64,000 bases of DNA from the NCBI RefSeq assembly GCF_019320115.1, contig NC_089593.1:35163835-35227834 (forward strand), given 5' to 3'. The notes under the pieces were generated by a model, which was given only the letters and a program-made list of their open reading frames with translations, ran no database searches and was not told the origin of the DNA. Both the position numbers and the translations under genes were made by a program. The stretch is from Miscanthus floridulus. Its lineage: Eukaryota; Streptophyta; Magnoliopsida; Poales; Poaceae. This document shows positions 47,145-60,095 of this stretch, one piece after another; position 1 is the first letter of the stretch, and every line of letters starts with the position of its first letter.

Positions 47145-47903
47145 ATTTCAAAATTACTATCATTAGAGATCTCATGAGATCGATCTCCAGTGTTAACATG
47201 TCACAAAGGTACTCCATTTGTTTTTAAAATTGTACTATCATCTATTGGCAGGGGCCTTTCTCACAAAATTGAAAGGAACCGATTGAGGGTTGTCAAAACT
47301 AACCAAACAAAACAAAACTAGTCACCCCCATATCATCGGTTATTTCTGATGTCTTGGCTACACTTCCTTCTCCCTGACTCAAACATGCTCGGGGGCTAGA
47401 GCCTACCGTAGCCCCATTCGATGTCCTTTTAGTTATAGAAAAGCTCAGGGGTTGCCCTAAAATGACAGACATTCTAACAGCTAAGCTAATCTTTATCTAG
47501 AACATCGATCGGCATTGTTCACATAAAGATTAAGGAGGCGATCATTTACTCTTGTATGTCTCTACTCTTTATTTGAATAATTTCCTTATTCAAACAAAGA
47601 GTCGGGGGCTACCATACATATATACCTACCAAATCTCAATTTTCCTCGAACGCATGGAAGCTAGAACACCTGAACACATAGTTGCTAGGAATAATTGTAT
47701 AGACAGACCGCTCGAGTCTCAAGTACACTAGCCTTACGACTTACATGAAAACGGCACACGGCGATGCAAGAGGGAAAATTATCGACAAAACGAAACTACT
47801 TAAATGACAGAAAATGATAATGTGTTCAATATTACGAAAATTGTCCTAGGGTAGTGCTAATGTTCCACAACATGGTGATTCATGCAAGATAAAAGTCACT
47901 TAC

Positions 47904-48692
47904 CATCTTCATCATCATCATCATCAACAGAGAAACTGAGTCTCTCAATAAAGGCTATGGTCGTGGGGCGGATTCCATCAAGTAACTGTTGCGCATCTTC
48001 CGCCTGACTGCAATTGTAACCTTGTAGTATGAGGCTTGGTCAAAATCAGGCTGGTGGCTCTTGATGACTCCCACCACATGCTCAATAGTAGTGATAGATC
48101 CCTCGGTCAGTTTCTCCTCAAGAGTGGCCTGACGCTCCTTGGCAGCCTCAAGCTTGTTTTGCAACTCCTCAGCTTGCTGCTTCAAAGTCATCTTCTCCCT
48201 CTCCAGGATATCAACATGTTTGCGCAGGCCTGAGGAAAACAACACGGAGTTAGGGCCTGAAAAGCAGTGGGCGTATTTCAAAATTACATCAAAGCTTACC
48301 TTCATTACTCTCCAAAAGATCATACACCTCCTGCTGTAGCTTAACATTATTTGAGTCAGATTGCTCGACTCTTTTGAGGTCTCCTTCCCAAAGATCATAG
48401 AAACCTTGCATCTCTTGGACAAGGGCATGCAGTCGAGAGGTGTTCTCTCTAGGAGTATAGCCTTGTCCCCTTGGACCTGGACAGTGGTCATTAGAGCCAT
48501 GTTTATAACCTCGGGGGTCGGGGTAGCACCGAGCTCTTTAGCAGTAGTCTTTCCGAGCCTTTGGGAGTTTTGGCGTTCCTATAAAATAGCAATTGAACGT
48601 AAAGAGATGGAAACTCAGGAAAACATGGAGAAAGTTACCAGCCAGTAACTCACAGGTCAAGCGGGATCAAGCACTTTAGCTTCTGTCGACGC
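47904..48692 (-). pseudogene. Spliced coiled-coil gene fragment (unit 2)
   Basis: Duplicate of 37552-38340 with identical exons, shifts and splice sites. Having both copies carry the same two frame shifts means that decay preceded the duplication. Confidence 0.5.
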
Positions 48693-48808
48693 GTTCCTAT
48701 AAAATAGCAATTGAACGTAAAGAGATGGAAACTCAGGAAAACATGGAGAAAGTCACCAGCTAGTAACTCACAGGTCAAGCGGGATCAAGCACTTTAGCTT
48801 CTGTCGAC
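48573..48808. repeat. 118-bp tandem duplication (unit 2)
   Basis: Same pair as 38221-38456, with the same two differences between its copies. Confidence 0.9.
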
Positions 48809-50925
48809 GCAAAAATGTGTTAATATGTCGAGCACACAGCAAGCTGGAAGGATCTGCTTGATGGAGCAAGGCTAGAGATCCACTTGGCTTCAACACAGGA
48901 CCAGTCGACCCTGTGAATTCCTCCCGAGGGCGTGCCAGTCAATTTGACCTGTAATTGATAAGGAGAGAAAGCTTATCAGTAATTTAAGGTGAAACATGTC
49001 GGTCTTGCCCAGACAGTTCCAAGTGTGCTGCTTTAGGAGTAGCCAGTGTTAGCCCACTAGATCTTCAGCACGGAGATGTTTGACCACTCACTAATGTTGC
49101 TGAGCACGCACTAGTGATGCCGACCATGAGCTATCATTGTCCTCCCACTAGTTATAGTGTGTGGTCGGACAACATTAGTGGTGGTTAGCAGCGCTGGTGA
49201 GTGGTCGGCTACACCGGTGATCTAGTGGGCCAACGGCTAGATAGGAAAAATCAATCGAATAGCCGACACGAGAAGAAAATCGACTGTTAAGGACTGTAAC
49301 ACTCGCAGGTTGTGATTATTTTTATGATGATGAATTTGGTGCACACAGATGTAAGTAAAATCATTAGCTAGAAAAAATATAACCAGTATGAATCATTGAG
49401 CCGAGGAGTCTGACGAGAAAGGACATAACATGCAAACAAATTGACTATCTAATACAAATAGTTCTACAAACGCTCCAAATCTAATCCGCTATCATCAACA
49501 GTGAGGTTCGACCGGATAGATGCAACTATGATGATAACAACAAACTAAAGCCAAAGAATTCACAAAACCATCCATACCTTGACAGGTTTCTAAAAGACAT
49601 GCTATATCTGTGAAGGCGCAGGCGAATTGGCTAAAAGAGCCAATTCCAGTAGAAAAAGGGTCACAGCATGTGAACAATCGACTACTCAATATGAGCAGAC
49701 CTATCAACTCCTCAAACCTAACCTATCATCTTTAACAGTGGGGTTCGATCGGATTGATGGCAGCCATAATAAAGATACCAGATTAAATCTTTAAAGAAAA
49801 TGGATCTACTCATATTTAACAGGATCATGAAGACATACTATGAGCATTAAAGTGTAGGCGATCGGCTATTTAGCCGATGCAGGCATAGCAAATAGCTAAG
49901 GTCACACCTGATCGGGAACAAATCTACCAACTAGCATCCTCCAATCTAAAGTGCCATCAGTGGGGATCGACCAGATCGTTGCAGCCATAATAGAGAACTA
50001 CATACCAGATTTAACTAGCCAACAAACCTCTTCAAGATCATACATGTCTTAACCGCGTACTATGCACAATCAAGATCGAGGTAGAACAACCGATAAAATG
50101 TAACCTGTCGCTCAAAGTAAGAAATATCAATTGTCACAAAGCAAACAATGGACTAAAAGGATATGAGGCCGATCTAGTTCGATCTTGATCGGGCATGTTG
50201 ATGTTGCTGAAAAAAACTATTGACAGTAAAAACATCAGCAAGACCGGTAACTTAATGAATCTACCCGAAGGACGCCACCCTTAGGTAGAGCCGATAACTT
50301 GACCTTAATCTAATTCGAGCAGTGGAGGTCGAACTTAACTGATGCAGCCGTACTTGAACTAGATAAAGATTGATAACTAGCTTATACTAGAGCTTGTAGC
50401 GGAGGTCGAACTTAACCGATGAAGCCTTACAAACCAAAGTATAAGCCATGATAGTACTTATAGACAAGCCGAAGGTCAGCCGACCCGATGCAGCCCTGCT
50501 TGTTGAAGAACTTGCCAAGATCTACACTACTCCTACTCCGAAGGGTTCGCACGAAGCCAAAAAAGTAATTTGTATTGATTGATTGGATGTCCTTTTTACA
50601 ATAGTCGAGGTCCAATATTTATACCCAGAACCTAAGCATGAATCCTACTTAGTTATGACTCATTACAATCTTTGGCATAAGAGAAAACATTCATAATTTA
50701 AGATAACTTGGACCCTAATCTTTCCCTTTTTGTAGAGCCCGACATGTCTTTTCCGATGCCAACCATAGCTTATTGTCGTTATCTATTAGCATTATCTGAA
50801 GAGAGCTGATTCTAGTGCTGCATTTGAATCAGCTAATATCGACCCTTATGCAATCGATTCCTTGATGGTGTGATCTTGGGAGCTCCGAGTTTCCGCGCTC
50901 TTCTTCCCAAATTTTGGTGTAAACA
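48805..50925 (-). mobile_element. Tat-B LTR (unit 2)
   Basis: Duplicate of 38453-40573. Confidence 0.8.
49048..49234. mobile_element. Fold-back MITE in the Tat-B LTR (unit 2)
   Basis: Duplicate of 38696-38882. Confidence 0.65.
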
Positions 50926-52116
50926 CATGCCTCCCAATTTTGGGATAAAAGTAATTTTATTCCAAAATTACCACGTCTATACTCCCAATAGGTCTGTAGT
51001 CATGGGTAGAGAATCTTGATCTGGGGTCTACTATCTGTCACCATTTTTGCCAGCTTATGAGCCCATGCTTTAAAACTTTACGTGAGCATCATTGCTTCAT
51101 GAGCGCTTGGATCCATCTTTTCAGACCGACTATAAATGTCTATCCGACTCTGGCGAGAGCAACTAAACAACTTAGTTATGTTTCTCTTCTGCTTGCTTCC
51201 TCGAGTGCCCTTGGCTCCACTAGACCCTCCATGGTCTAATTCCTTGCTATGAGGATCTTGAGTGGTTAGAAGAATTCTTGTGCATAGGGTGATTGTGTCG
51301 CTCATTTTAGCGCCTTGTCGAGCAAGGGGATCAGCTACTGCGGTTAGAAGAATTCTTGTGACATCACCTGAGTTTTCTCACCATGATCGTAGAGCTGTTC
51401 TAGTGTTTGCAAGGGTTAAAATGTGTGGACACCTTCCCCTTGTTTGCTTCAGCAAATGCTCGCCGGGGAAACCACATACTTCTTTCCCACGGTTTCCCAG
51501 CCACCGAGAAATGGGCATCTTTTAGTAGGCGGCTGTCTTTCCAATTATTTCCCAGTCACCGAGAAATCTATTGGGTATATGGGCATCTTTTAAGCAGGCG
51601 GCCTTTCCTCTTCCCCTAACACAATTCTATCAGCAGGCCAATATGACTTGGTCCATGATGACCTTCTGTCTTGTGGGGATCTGGACTCCCTTCAATCCAA
51701 AGAAGTCTTACTGGGTTGATCGTCAGTTAATGTAAACCTTTCGTATCAATCCCATGATATTTTGTAACTATGGGAAGCAATAAGTCCGAATCTATTGTCT
51801 TTTTGTGATCCGTCCCTTGAATTTCTAGAGTGTCGATCTGTTTCCATATCTGACTTTAATTCCATAACCCCGACAAAGCCTATCTTCTCACCGCCCGAGC
51901 TATATATATGTGCCACGGCTGTGGATTGAAAAACAACCTGCTTCGTCCCAAACCTTCTATGTCCTTGGTGTGATTTTGCTTTCCCATAGGTTTGAAGGCA
52001 TGGAGAGTGGCAAGAGGTCTGCTAAGGAGGCCTTTAATGGGTCTGTTTCACCACGCTAGTGTCTTCGTCATCAGAAGGGTGTAACGCAGGATGCTCCCAT
52101 CATCTCAGAACATGGG
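50926..52116 (-). mobile_element. Tat-B 3' internal region (unit 2)
   Basis: Duplicate of 40574-41764, including the TATA box (51900-51909) and the broken 5' exon of antisense gene 2 (52000-52116, TAG at 52057-52059). Confidence 0.65.
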
Positions 52117-54022
52117 TGAAAGGTCCTAATGGCTAGAGGGGGGGGGTGAATAGCCTATTAAAAATTTCTACAAAAACACTTAACAAACCAGTTAGACAAT
52201 TATGAGGCGAAGCAAGTGTTGCACTAGCCTACTAAAATTGCAAGCCACCTACCACAATTCTAGTTTGTATAGTTTCTATCCACACAATAGCTATGTCACT
52301 ACACTAAGTTAGTGCACTCTCAAAGGCTAACTAAAGAGCCTCACTAACCAAACTAACAAGCTCTCACAACTAGCTACACTAAAGAGCTTGACAACTAGTT
52401 TGCGGTAATGTAAAGAGAGTGAGCAAGATGGTTATACCGCCGAGTCGATGAGTGAACCAATCAATCACAAGAATGAATACCAATGAAGACCAATAATCTC
52501 AGAATCAAATGATGACACAATGATTTTTTACCGAGGTTCACTTGCTTGCCGACAAGCTAGTCCTCGTTGTGGCGATTCACTCACTTGGAGGTTCACACGC
52601 TAATTGGCATCACAGCCAAACCCTCAATAGGGTGCCGCACAACCAACACAAGATGAGGATCACACAAGCCATGAGCAATTCACTAGAGTACCTTTTGGCT
52701 CTCCGCCAGGGAAAGGTCAAGAACCCCTCACAAGCACCACGATCGGAGCTAGAGACAATCACCAACCTCCGCTCAACAATCCTCGCTGCTCCAAGCAGTC
52801 TAGGTGGCGGCAATCACAAAGACTAACAAGCGAATCCCGCAGCAAAACACGAACACCAAGTGCCTCTAGATACAAACACTCAAGCAATGCACTTGGATTC
52901 ACTCCCAATCTCACAAAGATGTTGAATCAATGATGGAAATGAATGGGAGGGCTTTGGCTAAGCTCACAAGGTTGCTATGTCAATGCAATATGGCCAAGAG
53001 AGTGAGCTTGAGCTAGCCATGGGACTTAAAAGAAGCCCCCATGAAATAGAGCCGTTGTACCACTGGGCATAACTCGGGGTGACCGGACTCTCCGGTTAGA
53101 TCGACCGGACGCACCCTTCCAGCGTCCGGTCAACGGATGGCTGCCATGTCAACCCTCTCTTCAAATACTAAGCGCCCAATCCCAACGGTCAAGTGATGAC
53201 CGGACGTAGCACAGTGCCATGACTAGACACAGGACCCCAGTGTCCGGTCACTTTTAGTAAGGTTCCAGCTGTGACCGGATGTGTCAGTTAGATCATGACC
53301 GGATGCATGACCCTAGCGTCCGGTCATTTCTAGTAAGCCTCCACTCACGACCGGACACGTCCGGTCATGCTCAATCGGACTCACCTAGCGTCCAGTCACA
53401 CATAGTCTCCTCTGTGCACTACCACGTCAGCAGGACCGGATGCACATATCCAGCGTCCGGTCACTCTGTGAAATCCTGTCTTTTCTATACAGGGCGCCAG
53501 TGGCACTGTTAGACTGTCCGCACTCTATGGGCGAACACTCCGCCGGTGAAGTTTCTTACCCTTGCTCAAATGTGCCAACCACCAAGTGTATCACCTTGTG
53601 CACATGTGTGTTAGCATATTTTTCACAAACATTTTCAAGGGTGTTAGCACTCCACTAGATCCTAAATGCATATGCAAGGAGTTAGAGCATCTAGTGGCAC
53701 TTTGATAACCGCATTTCGATATGAGTTTCACCCCTCTTAATAGTATGGCTATCGATCCTAAATATGGTCACACTCACTAAGTGTCTCGATCACCAAAACA
53801 AAAATGGCTCCTACAATTTATACCTTTGCCTTGAGCCTTTTGTTTTTCTCTTTCTTCTTTTCAAGTCCAAGCACTTGATCATCACCATGGCATCGCCATC
53901 ATCATGTCATGATCTTCATTTGCTTCACCACTTGGAATGTTCTACCTATCTCATGATTACTTGATAAACTAGGGTAGCACTTAGGGTTTCATCAATTCAC
54001 CAAAACCAAACTAGAGCTTTCA
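52117..54022 (-). mobile_element. Copia-type LTR (unit 2)
   Basis: Duplicate of 41765-43670, including the ACCGGAC array at 53077-53477. Confidence 0.8.
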
Positions 54023-55270
54023 ATCTCCCCCTTTTTGGTAATTGATGACAACCCTTTCACAAAGATATGAATTGAAATTCAATTGAATCCATGTTGCCTA
54101 TCCAAGCATATTACCATGTGTAAAAGGATATGGACAAGTTTCATGAACTCCAAATGGTAGCAATTGCTCCCCCCACATATATGCTAAGAGTTTGGATTGT
54201 AGCTTGCACATATGCTTAGATAGGAAATATAAGAGACAATGTCTACCAAATGATGCTAAGGTATAAAAGATGGACCTTTGAAGCGTGATACCAATCGGAG
54301 TGCACCAATATACCATCCTTAGCACCATAGTTAGCTCGATACCACTTGGAAATGAAATCACTAGATAACCTATGCATGCTAGTTTTTCATTTCATCATTC
54401 AAACCTACAACTAGCATACACCACACAAGCATGGATATTGAAATTTAAAACTTGTGCCATGCAAGCAAACATATGAAATGCACATTCAAATGCACCATAC
54501 AAGTTCATGAGCTTGCTCCCCCTACTTGTGTGCTCAAAATTTTAATTGATCCCCTTCCTTTGTCATATCTCTCCCCCTATGTCAAATTCTACCCCTTTGT
54601 TGTGTTTTCACTATCTTAGTACACTAATATCTTTGTTTTTCTCCCCACTATACTAATATCACTAATATCTTTGTTATCACTAATATCTTTGTTTTTCTCC
54701 CCCTTTGTCATCAATGACCACAAAGGTTCAAAATGTAGATAGGTTGAGATTATCAATGTCAATCAATAGGGTGAGGATCATTTTCTCAAATTTGGTCCAA
54801 TCTAGATCATTTGCCAAAGATATTTAACTCGGTTTGATCTAAGGACAAGCTTCTTCACACCTCCAAATAAGGGTTATCTTGTACCATGTTGAGTTAAACA
54901 CTTAGAGCTCATTTTCTAGATTAAACACTAGGTTTACAAGCCCACAAACATGTCATATGCTACCACTAGATTAAAATAAGCATAGAAGCAATAGTGGTAC
55001 CATATAATCATCAAATTCATTTGATTTTCATGAATGAGCCTATTAAATGTGAAAGATGTCTAGATGCACTAAACATGTCCTTAGCAATGATGTATGCCAT
55101 GCCAATCAACTTTTACCTTGGATTGCTCGGAGGAGAGGCATGTCATATGAGTGGGGGGGGGGGTGCATCAACACATATTTGAGAAATCCAATATGTTCAA
55201 CTCATTCCTTAGCTTGCAAAACATTTTCTCATCCAATCGCTTGGTGAATATATCTACAAGTTGATGTGAA
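54023..55270 (-). mobile_element. Copia 3' internal region with RNase H end (unit 2)
   Basis: Duplicate of 43671-44918. The RNase H remnant is at 55168-55270. Here the copia remnant is fused to a Tat gag fragment at about 55271 instead of to unit-2 sequence. Confidence 0.75.
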
Positions 55271-55272
55271 GG

Positions 55273-55452
55273 CATGTCCTTTGCTGGTTTGCTGCCTGAA
55301 GTCTCTGGTTATAGATGATAGGATCTATATCTCTATGAATCCTTTGAGCTGACGACGGTATTTGGCCTGATGTGCCAAAATTAACCATATGGTTCTGACC
55401 ATGCCCCGTCGGCTCTTGCACATGCTGCACCGACGATCCAGGATTATACTGT
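55273..55452 (-). pseudogene. Tat-B gag fragment
   Basis: On the - strand it reads QQYNPGSSVQHVQEPTGHG, then NHMVNFGTSGQIPSS and RDIDPIIYNQRLQAANQQR, homologous in order to Tat-A gag around 29905-30085. It has CAG at 55395-55397 where Tat-A has TAG (30033-30035). It is more divergent from Tat-A than a recent copy would be and probably belongs to Tat-B, whose middle has been deleted. It is open only because it is short. Confidence 0.75.
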
Positions 55453-55587
55453 TGTGACATCCGGCCTAGTTTGGAATTTGGCCCATAGTGGCCCATATGC
55501 AAGTTAATGAGATATTGTGGAGAGTTTAGTCCCACCTTGGTTGTTAAAGGTAGGATAGACCAACATATAAGGCTTCTGGAGTCCATC
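55453..55587 (+). mobile_element. LTR fragment interrupted by the young element
   Basis: Starts TGTGACATCCGGCC, a common start for grass gypsy LTRs, and contains TTTAGTCCCACCTTGG. Cut at 55587, where the next element is inserted; CCATC (55583-55587) is the candidate target duplication of that insertion. Confidence 0.45.
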
Positions 55588-58500
55588 TGTGGCAGAACCG
55601 CCTAATTTAATGCCTCACAGGAGTGCTTGTCTTCCATTAGACACTAAGCACTCAGGGGAGAACACTAGATTACTCGGTTCCGTCGGACACACCCCAGGGG
55701 AGAACCCGAAAATCCACATTTTTGCCACCAGAATCACAAATGAGAGAATAAAGCTTACATCATCCGTAACCATTTCTTACATCACTTTTAATACAATATC
55801 AGAGTATAATATTTATTAATATAACAGCGGAATGAAATCATGTTATCAGAGTTATAAATAATTTAATTGAACAGCGGAATAGAAATATGTGAACAGAGTT
55901 ACAGCGGAAATAAACATCTATTAATGACATGATGAGTTATTGATATATAGCAACTATGACAACCGATTGTAAAACTTTCTTTTATAAAAGCATTTAGTGA
56001 GAGTTATAAATAAAGACTACGATCGCAGCGTAAAGGAATCCTCGCTGAGCCCACCAGGAGGTATCCACACACAAGAGTCAGCTCTAGCATCCACCTATCA
56101 CCTGCAACAGGGGAAATAAAACCCTGAGTACTCAATTGTACTCAGCAAGACTTACCCGATAGGACAAAAAGAAAAGACTCCAAGGATATGCAAAGCTATT
56201 TGGCTTGTGGGTTCATTGCATTTGCAGGAAGCATTACTAAACGTGCGTCCTTATATTCGGTTTTTATTAATAGCCGCATTGGTTCATTAACTAACCATTC
56301 TATGTAAGCACCTATGCTACTTTCAAGCAAGTGGTAAGCAATCAAATTTCCTTTTCCATCTTCCATCTTTCATCTTCAGTTCTTACTACGATGCTAAACC
56401 GTAGACAAGCCGTACCGGATAGCCCGGCGATTCGCGAATCAATGCCCCCAGCTGGGTACCCCGAAAACACACGCCCCGCTTGTACCCCGGGCACAAGCAG
56501 GACCAACTCATCACTCTCCTGTCCCGGGTGTCCAGGTCCCCGTCCAAACTGGGACTCCAAGCCCCCGCCCCTGAGTCCCGGACTCAGTGCGGTGCAAGGA
56601 CCTCCTCCACCAAAAACAAACCCTGACAGTCGGTCCGGAAAGAGCCGGATCCGCGACAAGAGAGCAACAAGTCTTCCAAGCGCCCATACACAAGTATGTG
56701 CTCGAGATAATAAGTCTGTGACCTGCCTAGAGTCATATGCAACGATCGGTCCTTAACCGACCAGACAGGGAAAAACGGTGTAACCAAGCTATGACCCGCC
56801 TCCGCGGCGACACAACTTCTTACACCCACCAATACCCAAACCATATCCCTGCCCAGTCACCATTTTTCCTTTCCACCATTTTCATATTTTCCAAGTGATA
56901 GTAATCCAATAATTTTTCCTATCTCTCGCGAGTGACAGGCAATCACTCGGCTTCTACCGGAGTCCTGTGGCATAGCAATCTACACGATCCTATCATACTA
57001 GTAAGACTCATAGGATAAAGATATATATGCAAGTGGGTTCCATTCAACTCCTTAAAACTTAATGCACAATTATAATTTAAACTGCAGAAAGTAGGGGTTA
57101 TGCACCGGGGCTTGCCTGGGAAAAATATAATCAGAAGTTAGCTTTCCATCATGGCGACATGATCTCCAAAAGCACCATTCCTCCAGCAACTCCCGACGAC
57201 TCCGTGATCCACCAACGTCCCTATTATGATATGCAATGTAATGCCATGCAAAGATGTAATTTATCAACTGCAATCGTGACTCGTAAAATACGACGTACAC
57301 CTCTCGAGTTAACGGGCTAGTTCTAACGCTGGTCTACGTATCCATGTTGTCGAATAAGACGTTATTTCCCAACAACTATTTTAGCTATATAAACCGACGG
57401 TGTTTCTATATTTTATTCTATCACTATTCAAAATAAGACATCATTATCTAATTAGCAACTACTTATTCTGGAGCTACCAAAATTACGGTGAGTAACTACT
57501 ACTGCTAGGAGTCTACTATACAAATTTCAGATTCAGCAATATTACCAATTTACCATACAAATTCCTACAAGTTTACCTTTTTATACTATTAATTATCTCT
57601 AATTAATTATATAGCTTCCTAAGAATATAATCAACTATGTGAACAAGTTAGACTAGCAGGTAGATCATTATTTTAAGAGACTAACAAAACTGGTTTCATC
57701 ATTTTCGGACACCTACATAATTTTATTTGTATTTTTGCAAGTTAAACTAGAAACCGATATTTGAAAAGCATTTAATTAATGGAAAAACCGGCGGCCCCTA
57801 ACCGGCCCAATGGCCCAGCACGGTCAGGTCCAGCGGACGCAGGCCAGCGGCCCACGAGCGCGCGCAGCACAGGCCGGCCCAGGTGGGGCAAGCGGCCAAT
57901 GCGTGTCGGCCCAAGGCCGACCCAGCAGGGCAGTCAGCGACGGTGCGGGCGGCCCAGCAAACTGGCCCACGCGGCCAGGAGGCCCGCGCGCGCCAACGTT
58001 TCGCAGAAACAACCCTAGCTTTCAGCGAAATCAACCTATAGTCCTTCCACTATTTCTCTCTTTCTCTGACAATTTCACCCAGCCCCCTGACTTCCTCCTA
58101 ATTTGAGCGCACCAGTCCCCGGCGACCCCAGGCGCGACGGCATGGCTCCGGCCGGCACTGCCTCGCTGCGCCGGTCAGCAGAGTGAGGCGCAGACCAAGG
58201 GAATAGGCCGACGAGCACCGCGGGGCCAAAACGAAACCCAAGATGCCGAGTAGAGACCGAACGGTGACTTCTACCGCTCTGACCACGCCGACGGGCTACA
58301 AGCAATAGTGGCGCAACTGTTCCGGCGTCCTGCGTCCTCGGAGATGGAAACGAAAGGATGTGAGAGCAACAGTACCTTACCCCGGACACGGCTACGGTAT
58401 CGGCTGGAGTGGAATTGACCCGTGCTAGGCTGGCCACGAGCACGGTGAAGGACAGCAGCGCTCCGAGCGTGGCGTGGCCGTGTCAGCTCGTCGCCGGTGG

Positions 58501-60079
58501 AGATCCTGACCAAGCCGAGATGAGCATACGGATAAGCAGGATAAGGCGAGTTAGAACTCACCTTCAATCGAACCGCTACCTCAGCTCTGGGCCTTACCCC
58601 CAAGCCTGCTCTGTAGCAGCGGTGAACAGACCGGCGGCGACGGGAGTGCCAAATTGGCCGACAAACGTGCACCTCTGGTTCTCCAAGCGGGTTGGGCGTT
58701 TAGCTAACTTCGTGACCTAGCTACTGACGTGAAGAATCGACTCGAGACGGACCACACGTTGAATTTGAACGGCGCCCGCCGACCGCAGCATAAGGGCATG
58801 GCAGGGCACACGGGACGGCAGTGCGCGACACAGGGCGGGCCTGACTTGCTGTGGCATGCGAGTGACAAGGCGATGGCGCTACGGGACAGCGGAGACGGCG
58901 TCCACTCGACGGGACCACTTGGCCTTGCCTGCGCGCGAGCGGCGGAAATGGACAACCGAGTGCGCGGGAAAACCATCGACAGCCCGACAAGGCGGTAGCA
59001 CGACGCGACAGCGGAGCGAGGCAGCTGCCGCAGGGTAAATAGCTCGGTGGTCGCTGGATTGGGTGGCGAGGCGGGAACCACGTCGACCCGAAGGCTTCTA
59101 CCACGGCACCGGCACTGCAGGGCGCGGGTCCGGACGGGACGATGCCGCAGAGGTGGAGACGGCGGAACGGCGTGCTCGCGCGAGGCGGAGCTGGAACGGC
59201 AGGGCAGCGCGGGGCCAAGGGCGCGCGTGAGGAGGAAGAAGAAGGGGTGAGCAGGCGCGGCAGAGAGCAGAGGGAGCGGCCGAGCTTGGCTCGCAGCACC
59301 TACGGCGGCAGGCCTGCTCGCACGCGGAGGCGACGGTGGGGCACGGATGCGAGGTACCGAGCGGGCTCGGCACGGGGTCCAGCGGCCGAGTGGCTCGGGG
59401 AGGCGGAGAGGGAAGGAGAGGAAGGGCGTGCGGTTGCTTGCGCGAGGCAGCCGAGCGCGGAGGCTGGCGAGGCCGCGGGGAGGTGCTTCGCGGTAAAGAA
59501 AAAAAAAGAAGGGGACAGAGGCAGACAAGTGCACGAGGGCAGGGCGTGGAATGCCAGGGCTTGCCCAGCGTGAAACCGTGGTGGCGATGGCGATGAGACG
59601 GCTCAGCCTTGGCAGAACGTGGACTGCGGCAAAGAAACAGTGGCCATGTGTCCGACAACGGAGGCAGGCAGGGCTTGGCGCGATGCACATAGAAATGGAG
59701 TGGTCAACCCGAGCAGTCCCTCCGACGTTGGCTAGCGGGGACAAGCGAGGCAGGGGCATCCATCGCCATTGATACCGGGCCCCAGGGCCAAGCGGCCGGA
59801 ACAGTGACCAACATGATTTTTAAAACATCGACCAAAGCCAAACAAGTAAGACAACTTATTATATGTTTCCGATTAGGATCTCATCAGCATGTTTTCACCT
59901 AACATGAACTCACCTACAATGTTTGTTTAGTTTTTCTTAACCGCAAAAGTGACTCATGTAAAGTTTGTTTTATCATTGCATGTGAGTTTAAAATTTAAAA
60001 TCCATGGAACTCGTGTTGATAATTTCTCTTAAGCCTAGATCGAGGTGCTAAGTAAACTCGTAACACCAGAGGTGTTACA
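55588..60079 (-). repeat. Element E 3' LTR, 4,492 bp
   Basis: On the - strand it starts TGTAACACC (60079) and ends GCCACA (55588). A purine tract precedes its start. The first 568 bp on the + strand (55588-56155) recur at 63433-64000 with no difference seen. The middle (57780-59760) is GC-rich and gives many long ORFs on both strands without protein meaning. The LTR length is in the range of Tekay/Del-type gypsy elements. Confidence 0.9.
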
Positions 60080-60095
60080 ACCAACCCCCCTTAAA
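60080..60095 (-). other. Element E polypurine tract
   Basis: On the - strand TTTAAGGGGGGTTGGT directly precedes the LTR start TGTAACACC. A conserved-looking CTCGGGACGAGATTC block lies just upstream, as in related grass elements. Confidence 0.75.

Larger units (their letters stand above)
44921..55272. repeat. 10,352-bp tandem duplication, unit 2
   Basis: Copy of 34569-44920. Its left edge joins GAAGG directly to ATCACAAC; its right edge joins GAAGG to CATGTCC, a Tat gag fragment. Features below repeat those of unit 1 at +10,352. Confidence 0.95.

Noticed and set aside
55254..55586. 110-codon - strand ORF
   Set aside because: A chance fusion of LTR sequence, the Tat-B gag fragment and the copia remnant. 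Only the middle is coding-derived.
58704..59759. 351-codon - strand ORF and several overlapping ORFs on both strands at 57779-59772
   Set aside because: They lie in the GC-rich core of an LTR, where stops are rare by composition. No domain or splice evidence.
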